Below are positions 57,490 to 64,000 of a stretch of DNA of 64,000 nt, piece after piece. The stretch's first letter is position 1. Each line of letters begins with the position of its first letter. The notes under the pieces were generated by a model. The model did not search any database, was not told the origin of the DNA, and worked only from the letters and a program-made list of their open reading frames with translations. A program made the position numbers and the translations under genes. Source of the DNA: BQOK01 sp048388525 (lineage in GTDB: Bacteria > Bacillota > Clostridia > Oscillospirales > Ruminococcaceae); contig NZ_DBGCTQ010000053.1 of NCBI RefSeq assembly GCF_048388525.1, positions 94,464 to 158,463 of the forward strand, read 5' to 3'.

Positions 57490-58632
57490 TTGAAAAGCAA
57501 ACAGTTGACCGTGTGGGAGGCTGCCTGCATCATTACCGGCTATGGCGTGGGCGGCGGAGTGATGGCCATGCCCTACCTGACCGCCCGCAACGGCCTGGCG
57601 GTGAGCCTGCTGATCCTGCTGGCGGCGCTGCTGGCCAGCTTTGTGCTGCACAGCATGATCGCCGAGATGACACTGAAAAGCGGCGAGGGCGCACAGATCA
57701 CCGGCGCCTTTTCCAAATACCTATTCACCGGGAAATGGAAAAAGGGCCTGACCCTGGCCTTTTTTATTGTGATGGCGCTGGTGCTGTTCACCAACCTGGC
57801 GGCCTATATTTCCGGCGCGGCCGAGATCCTGAGCGAACTGCTGGGGATCGGCCTGGTGTGGGCCGAGCTGCTGTTTTACGCGGCGGCGGCCAGCGTGGTG
57901 CTGTTCGGCCTGAAGGCCGTGGGGGTGAGCGAAAAGCTGGCGGTGGCCGTGATCTTTGCGATCGTGGGCATTCTGGCGGTGTGCTCGCTGTTCCACATTG
58001 AGAATGCGCTGCCCTGGCGGCCGGGCACGCCGGCTGAGGGGCTGGCCTATTTTGGCATGGCAATGTTTGCGTTTTTGGCCTTTTTCTCGGTGCCGCAGGC
58101 GGTGCAGGGGCTGGGCGGCGACGCGAAAAAAGTGCGCAAGGCAATCTTTTTGGGCATGTTCAATAACTTTGTGCTGATCCTGGTGATCACGGTGTGCGCG
58201 CTGCTCTCGTCCGGCGAGGTGACCCAGGTGGCCATGATCGGGTGGAGCAAGGGCATCGGCAGCTGGGCGCAGCTGGTGGGCTCGGTATTCACGATCCTGG
58301 CCATGCTCACCACCTACTGGTCCATCTCGCTGGCACTGGCAGACATTGTGGAGGAGCAGCTCCGGCTGGAGCGGCGGGTCTGCTGGCTGATCGCGACCCT
58401 GCCCTCGCTGCTGATGACCTTTGCGGGGCTGGCCGGGTTCATGGAATTTATGCGGCTGGCCGGGGGGCTGATCGCCATTTTGGTGGCGGTGATGGGGGTG
58501 CCCGCCTACCGCCGCTCCCGCCGGGACGGGGGCAGCCTGATGCTGGGCCGGTGGGGCGGCACGGGCATGCAGGCCGCCATGATAGCGGCCTATGTGCTGA
58601 TGGCGCTGGGCAACCTGGTGACGGTGGGATGA
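57490..58632 (+). CDS. Aromatic/hydroxy amino acid permease-like transporter (HAAAP family)
   Basis: The 380-residue membrane protein has about eleven hydrophobic segments. Its start WEAACIITGYGVGGGVMAMP resembles the first helix of HAAAP/LeuT-fold transporters for tryptophan, tyrosine or serine. The middle contains FFSVPQAVQGLGGDAKKVRK, typical of the family. The start is TTG 57490, with GAGGGG eight bases upstream and no closer ATG. Its stop overlaps the next gene's ATG (ATGA), so transport is probably coupled to the amidohydrolase that follows. The substrate is not determined. Confidence 0.78.
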   Translation: MKSKQLTVWEAACIITGYGVGGGVMAMPYLTARNGLAVSLLILLAALLASFVLHSMIAEMTLKSGEGAQITGAFSKYLFTGKWKKGLTLAFFIVMALVLFTNLAAYISGAAEILSELLGIGLVWAELLFYAAAASVVLFGLKAVGVSEKLAVAVIFAIVGILAVCSLFHIENALPWRPGTPAEGLAYFGMAMFAFLAFFSVPQAVQGLGGDAKKVRKAIFLGMFNNFVLILVITVCALLSSGEVTQVAMIGWSKGIGSWAQLVGSVFTILAMLTTYWSISLALADIVEEQLRLERRVCWLIATLPSLLMTFAGLAGFMEFMRLAGGLIAILVAVMGVPAYRRSRRDGGSLMLGRWGGTGMQAAMIAAYVLMALGNLVTVG

Positions 58633-60230
58633 GCACGCTGTATTACGGGGGCGCGATCCACACCCTGCGCACCCCCGAAGAACGCTTTGAAGCCATGGGG
58701 GTGGAGAACGGCCGCGTAGTGTGGCTGGGGCACACGGCGGCGGGCCGGTGGGAGGAGCGGGTGGACCTTGCGGGCATGCACGTGTACCCCGCCCTGACCG
58801 ATTCCCACCTGCACCTGCTGTACACCCTGGTGCTTGCGGCGAACAGTTTTATGATCTGCCAGGTGGGGCCAGGCGGCGTGGAGCCGGGGGATCTGGCCGG
58901 GGCGGAGCGGCGGATGCGGCTTTATTGCAGCCAAAACCCGCGGCAAAAAATTGTGGTGGCGAACGGATATATCCCCAGCGCCATTGCGGAAAAGCGGCTG
59001 CCCACCCGCCGGGAGCTGGACGAGTGGACGGGCGGGAAAAGCTGCGTGGTCTACAGCATCGACGGGCACAGCAGCGCCATGTCCACCGCCATGCTCCGGG
59101 CGCTGGGCCTTGCGGCAGAGGGGCACAGCGGCCAGTTTCGGGGTGAGGAGCACGAGTTCATGCAGGGCAGGGTGACCGGGCTGATCGCGCGCTCGGTCAC
59201 GCCCGCCATGCTGGCAAAGGGGATCGCCAATTTTACGAATGAGTGCGCCCGCTGCGGCATTGTTCGGGTGTGCGCGCTGGATGGGAACGGGGACGTGGAG
59301 CGGGACGTGACCACCCGCCTGCTGGCTTTTTTGGCCGCCCGCATGGACGTGGACGTGCGGCTGTTCCCCCAATATATGGACCTTGAGCGCGCTCGACCCT
59401 ATTTTAAAAAACAGGCAGCCCCCCGCATGGGCGGCTGCGGCGAGTGGGAGCTGGACGGGGCGGTGGGCGCGCACACGGCGGCGTTTGGCGCCCCGTACGC
59501 GGATAACGGCGCGCTGGGCCACTGCTATTACAGCGACGAAGCGGTGCGCGCAAAGGTGCGCGAGGCGGCGCAGCAGGGCGTTCAGCTGACCTGCCACGCC
59601 ATTGGCGAGGACGCCATCCGCCAGATCGTGGAGGCCTGGGCGGCGGTTCTGCCCGAGGGGGCGCGCCGGCAAGGCGCGCCCATGATGCGGGTGGACCACT
59701 TTGAATTCCCGCGGCGGGAGGCGGTGGAACAGGTAAAGCGCCTGCCCCTGGCCATCACCGTGCAGCCCGGGTTTTCCTGGCTGGACAAGCGCTACCTGAA
59801 AAGCTACGAGCAATACCTGCCGCCGGAAAAGATCGCCCAGCAGGTGCCTCTGCGGGAGCTGTATGAGGCGGGGGTGTGCCTGTGCGGCTCCAGCGATTCG
59901 CCGGTACAGACCATCGACCCCTTTGCCCAGATGCTGGGCATGACGGAATTTTACCTGCCCGACCAGGCGCTGACCCCCTACCAGGCGCTGCGCACCTATA
60001 CCGTGAACCCGGCCCAAATGTTGGGGGAAGAGACGGAGTGGGGCACCCTGGAGGAGGACAAACGGGCCGATTTCATGGTGCTGAAAAAAGACTTTTTGGC
60101 CGCGGAGGGCTCACAAGCGGGGGTGTTCTGCGCGGAGTACACGGTGAAAGACGGCCGCCGCCTGACCCCCAAAAGGGGCACGGCGGCGGAGCTGGCGGGG
60201 CTGTGCCTGAAAAGGCCGAAAAAGCTTTGA
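58629..60230 (+). CDS. YtcJ-like amidohydrolase (metal-dependent, family 3)
   Basis: This 533-residue amidohydrolase-superfamily protein has the metal motif PALTDSHLHLLYTL (HxH at about residues 61-63), VYSIDGHSSAMSTAML, CHAIGEDAIRQIVEAW and the late metal Asp in CGSSDSPVQTIDPF. It ends with the usual composite beta domain (NPAQMLGEETEWGTLEEDKR). The YtcJ group cleaves amide bonds of N-acyl amino acids or related compounds, but real substrates are poorly known. It overlaps the permease gene by four bases, so it probably hydrolyses what that protein imports. No signal peptide is seen. Confidence 0.85.
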   Translation: MSTLYYGGAIHTLRTPEERFEAMGVENGRVVWLGHTAAGRWEERVDLAGMHVYPALTDSHLHLLYTLVLAANSFMICQVGPGGVEPGDLAGAERRMRLYCSQNPRQKIVVANGYIPSAIAEKRLPTRRELDEWTGGKSCVVYSIDGHSSAMSTAMLRALGLAAEGHSGQFRGEEHEFMQGRVTGLIARSVTPAMLAKGIANFTNECARCGIVRVCALDGNGDVERDVTTRLLAFLAARMDVDVRLFPQYMDLERARPYFKKQAAPRMGGCGEWELDGAVGAHTAAFGAPYADNGALGHCYYSDEAVRAKVREAAQQGVQLTCHAIGEDAIRQIVEAWAAVLPEGARRQGAPMMRVDHFEFPRREAVEQVKRLPLAITVQPGFSWLDKRYLKSYEQYLPPEKIAQQVPLRELYEAGVCLCGSSDSPVQTIDPFAQMLGMTEFYLPDQALTPYQALRTYTVNPAQMLGEETEWGTLEEDKRADFMVLKKDFLAAEGSQAGVFCAEYTVKDGRRLTPKRGTAAELAGLCLKRPKKL

Positions 60231-60249
60231 AGGGCTTGAAAATAAAAAA

Positions 60250-60276
60250 GGGCGCGGGCCGCGACGGCCCGCGCCC
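60250..60276. terminator. Bidirectional terminator between amidohydrolase and acetyltransferase genes
   Basis: GGGCGCGGGCCG (60250-60261) and CGGCCCGCGCCC (60265-60276) enclose CGA. AAAAAA before it becomes a T-run for the minus-strand gene. Confidence 0.85.
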
Positions 60277-60315
60277 CTTCGGCGATTTTGGCTTTTTGTG
60301 CGCTGGGCGGAAGCC

Positions 60316-60897
60316 TTACCCGTTCTGCCGCAGCACGCGGCAGGGATTGCCCGCGGCCACGGTGTTGGAGGGGAGATCGCGGGTGACCACGCTGCCCGCA
60401 CCGATGACCACATTGTCGCCCACCGTGATGCCCGGCAGCAGGATGGCCCCGCCGCCGATCCACACATTGTCGCCCACGGTGACCGGGGCGGTGTAGCCCA
60501 CCGCAAAGGCGAACTGGCTGCCGCTGGGCGTGCCCAGGCGGTCGGCGGCGTTGGTGGGATGGAAGGCGGTGTAGATCTGCACGTTGGGGCCGATCAGGGC
60601 GTTTTTGCCGAGGGTGATGCGATTGCAGTCCTGGAAGGTGCAGTTCATGTTTACCTCGCAGTTTTCGGCGAAGTAGATGTTGTTGCCGTAGTCCACGTAA
60701 AAGGGGACGGTGATCCACAGGTTCTCGCCCATGCCGCCCAGCAGCTGCGCCAGCAGGGCGCGCTGGGCGGCAGCGTCGCGGGAGTCGGTCTGGTTGTAGC
60801 GCAGGGTGAGGGCTTTTGCAAGATGCCAGCGGTCCAGCAGCTCGGGGTCGCCGCAGTCGTATTGCAGGCCGGCCAGCATTTTTTCGCGCTCGGTCAT
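60316..60897 (-). CDS. Maltose/galactoside O-acetyltransferase-like enzyme
   Basis: The 193-residue left-handed beta-helix acetyltransferase starts with the MAA/LacA-type N-terminal helix (REKMLAGLQYDCGDPELLDR). It has the active-site region IYTAFHPTNAADR (catalytic His) and hexapeptide repeats to the end (VTVGDNVWIGGGAILLPGIT; VGDNVVIGAGSVVTRDLPSN). It would acetylate a sugar with acetyl-CoA. ATG 60897 is preceded by AAAGGAGG. It is monocistronic between two terminators. Confidence 0.9.
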   Translation of the reverse strand: MTEREKMLAGLQYDCGDPELLDRWHLAKALTLRYNQTDSRDAAAQRALLAQLLGGMGENLWITVPFYVDYGNNIYFAENCEVNMNCTFQDCNRITLGKNALIGPNVQIYTAFHPTNAADRLGTPSGSQFAFAVGYTAPVTVGDNVWIGGGAILLPGITVGDNVVIGAGSVVTRDLPSNTVAAGNPCRVLRQNG

Positions 60898-60965
60898 GAG
60901 GGTCCTCCTTTTTATTGGAAAGATCGGATAAGACCACTATAACAGAGCGCGGACAGAAAGGCAAG

Positions 60966-60997
60966 AAAAGGGGCACGGCGCGAGCCGTGCCCCTTTT
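60966..60997. terminator. Terminator between hydrogenase operon and acetyltransferase gene
   Basis: AAAAGGGGCACGGC (60966-60979) and GCCGTGCCCCTTTT (60984-60997) form a perfect 14-bp stem. On the minus strand it ends the hydrogenase operon. Confidence 0.85.
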
Positions 60998-61013
60998 TTG
61001 TGACGGAAAAAGC

Positions 61014-62768
61014 TCAATACAGCTTTTCGCGCTTTTGGTAGCTGGTGTGCAGGAGGTGGTGGGCCTTTTCGCCCCCCGGCTCGCCCAGGTATTCGGCGTA
61101 CACTTTTTTGACCAGCGGGTTTTCATGGCTGCGGCGCAGGCCGCAGGCGGCATCCTGGTCGTACAGGGCCTTGGCGCGCAGGGCCTTGATGTCGGTGAAG
61201 TTGCGCACGGGCGCGGGCTGGATGGGCTGGCCGCCCCCATTGACGCAGCCGCCCGGGCAGGCCATGATCTCGATGAAATCGTACTGCGCTTCGCCCTTGC
61301 GGACCATATCCAGCACCCTGCCGGCGTTGGCGGTGCCGCTGACCACACAGATGCGCAGGGTCATACCCGCGACCTCGTAGGAGGCCTCCTTGACACCCTT
61401 GGTGCCGCGCACCTCGGTGAATTCCACAGGCTCCACGGGCTGGCCGGTGAGGGTTTCCACGGCGGTGCGCAGGGCAGCCTCCATCACGCCGCCGGTGGCG
61501 CCGAAGATGTGCCCGGCGCCCGAGGCCTCGCCCATGGCGGGGTCGAACTCCTCGTCCGGCAGGTCCTCGAAGCGCAGGCCGGAGCGGTGGATCATGCGGG
61601 CCAGCTCGCGGGTGGTGATGGAAACGTCCACGTCCGGGATGCCCTCGCCCGCGGCGCACTGATCGGCCCGGGCAATCTCGAGCTTTTTGGCGGTGCAGGG
61701 CATCACGCTGACACAGAAGATATCCCGCGGGTCGATGCCCATTTTTTCGGCATAATAGGTCTTGCTGAGCGCGCCGAACATCTGCTGGGGGGATTTGCAG
61801 CTGGAGAGGTTGGGGAGAAAATCCGGGTGGAAGGTCTCGCAATAGCGCACCCAGCCCGGGCTGCAGCTGGTGATGAGGGGCAGCGCGCCGCCCTCTTTCA
61901 CGCGGCTCAAAAATTCGGTGGCTTCTTCCATGATGGTCATATCGGCGGCAAAGTCGGTGTCGAACACGCCGGCAAAACCCAGGCGGCGCAGGGCGGCCAC
62001 CATCTTGCCCTGCACGTTTGTGCCGATGGGCAGGCCAAACTCTTCGCCCAGGGCGGCGCGCACGCTGGGGGCGGTCTGCACGATCACGTGGCGGGTGGGG
62101 TCGCCCAAAGCCTCCCACACCTTGCCGGTGTCGTCGCGCTCGACCAGAGCGCCGGTGGGGCATACGTTGATGCACTGGCCGCAGCCGATGCAGGTGGAAT
62201 CGGCCAATTTGCCCTCGAACGCGCAGGCGATGTGGGTATTGAAGCCGCGCTCCACCACATTGATGACCCCCACGCCCTGGTTCTCGGCGCAGGTGGAGAT
62301 GCAGCGGCGGCAGATGATGCACTTGGAGTTGTCTTTGATGAGATGGGCGGCGCTGTAGTCGTCCTGCCGCTCGGGCAGCACGCCCTCGAAACAGTTGGAT
62401 TTATCGACCCCATACTGCTTGCACAGGCGCAGAAGCTCGCAGTCGCCGCTGCGAACGCAGCTCATGCAATCCTGGTTGTGGGTGGAGAGGATGAGCTCGA
62501 GATTGGTTTTGCGGGCGGCCTGCACCTTGGGGGTGTTGGTGAATACCTCCATGCCCTCGCTGACCGGGTACACACAGGCGGGCAGCAGGCTTTTGGCGCC
62601 CTTCACCTCGACCACGCACACACGGCATGCGCCGTTCACGCGCTGGATCTCCTTGAGATAGCAAAGGGTGGGGATGGTGATGCCGATCTGGTGGGCGGCC
62701 TCCAGCACGGTGGAGCCCGCCGGCGCCTGACAGGGCACGTTGTTGATCTTTAAGTTTACCATTTCCAT
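61014..62768 (-). CDS. hydA: [FeFe] hydrogenase catalytic subunit of an NAD-linked complex (HydA/HndD type)
   Basis: This 584-residue enzyme makes or consumes H2. The N-terminal [2Fe-2S] domain (about 1-80; CYLKEIQRVNGACRVC) and the His/Cys-type cluster (HNQDCMSCVRSGDC) come first. Two [4Fe-4S] motifs follow (CIICRRCISTC; CIGCGQCINVCPTGAL). The H-cluster domain carries L1 TSCSPGW, L2 VMPCTAKK and L3 EIMACPGGCVNGGGQP. It is followed by the hydrogenase small-subunit-like C-terminal segment. ATG 62768 has AGGAGG upstream. With the NuoF-like gene just upstream it resembles the electron-bifurcating, NADH- and ferredoxin-using hydrogenases. Confidence 0.95.
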   Translation of the reverse strand: MEMVNLKINNVPCQAPAGSTVLEAAHQIGITIPTLCYLKEIQRVNGACRVCVVEVKGAKSLLPACVYPVSEGMEVFTNTPKVQAARKTNLELILSTHNQDCMSCVRSGDCELLRLCKQYGVDKSNCFEGVLPERQDDYSAAHLIKDNSKCIICRRCISTCAENQGVGVINVVERGFNTHIACAFEGKLADSTCIGCGQCINVCPTGALVERDDTGKVWEALGDPTRHVIVQTAPSVRAALGEEFGLPIGTNVQGKMVAALRRLGFAGVFDTDFAADMTIMEEATEFLSRVKEGGALPLITSCSPGWVRYCETFHPDFLPNLSSCKSPQQMFGALSKTYYAEKMGIDPRDIFCVSVMPCTAKKLEIARADQCAAGEGIPDVDVSITTRELARMIHRSGLRFEDLPDEEFDPAMGEASGAGHIFGATGGVMEAALRTAVETLTGQPVEPVEFTEVRGTKGVKEASYEVAGMTLRICVVSGTANAGRVLDMVRKGEAQYDFIEIMACPGGCVNGGGQPIQPAPVRNFTDIKALRAKALYDQDAACGLRRSHENPLVKKVYAEYLGEPGGEKAHHLLHTSYQKREKLY

Positions 62769-62785
62769 TTATCTTGCGTCCTCCT

Positions 62786-64000
<1,215 letters not shown>

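Overview
The window comes from a GC-rich, anaerobic, spore-forming member of the Clostridia, most likely Oscillospiraceae/Ruminococcaceae. Supporting signs are the dipicolinate synthase pair, a T-box in front of pheST, RsgI-type anti-sigma proteins, an NADH-linked [FeFe] hydrogenase, abundant SBP-dependent sugar importers, and a preQ1-III riboswitch. That riboswitch class is best known from Faecalibacterium relatives. No rRNA, tRNA, CRISPR array, insertion sequence or prophage was seen. Most intergenic gaps hold long, near-perfect terminator stems.

Layout. 1-1690: the end of pilT, then a BTAD-type regulator with a degenerate GGDEF-like tail. 1781-5602: pheST with T-box and promoter (minus strand). 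5663-9542: acpS, a mazF toxin gene without a visible antitoxin, a protein with two helix-turn-helix units, and a large membrane protein. 9676-12759: murC, then dpaA-dpaB. 12979-15663: an RsgI-like membrane or lipoprotein with an Asp-rich tail, an ECF sigma factor and its RsgI-like anti-sigma partner. 15757-17114: queT and a HAD phosphatase behind a preQ1-III riboswitch. 17148-28657: a LacI regulator, a PFK-like kinase, then an operon of SBP, two permeases, a cytoplasmic sulfatase, a class II aldolase, a FucI/AraA-like isomerase and an AgaS-like SIS enzyme behind LacI-like operators. 28902-31172: serC-serA. 31444-34168: a FeoA-FeoB fusion with its small Cys-rich partner and a palindromic iron-type operator. 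34310-36598: an AT-rich YdeI-family gene and a ROK-like sugar kinase. 36711-47105: an ArsR-type regulator divergent from an arabinan-type operon (SBP, two permeases, GH43, secreted GH93-like/ricin/CBM42 protein, GH2). 47273-54231: mixed housekeeping and stress genes (XpaC-like, HIBADH-like dehydrogenase, MATE pump, AraC, superoxide reductase, DUF3021-LytTR pair, DUF2804). 54375-57307: nagB, an AraC regulator and a stand-alone MsmK-type ATPase. 57490-60230: an aromatic-amino-acid-type permease overlapping a YtcJ-like amidohydrolase. 60316-64000: a sugar O-acetyltransferase, then the hydrogenase catalytic subunit and the NuoF-like subunit, which runs off the window.

How it fits together. Both sugar-import operons lack an ATPase, and the window carries a single MsmK/UgpC-type ATPase. 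That protein probably powers both importers. The most unusual block is 17218-28657, which pairs a signal-less (cytoplasmic) sulfatase with isomerase, SIS, PFK-like and aldolase enzymes under probable LacI control. It reads as a catabolic route for an imported sulfated sugar, possibly an amino sugar. The exact substrate cannot be settled from sequence alone.
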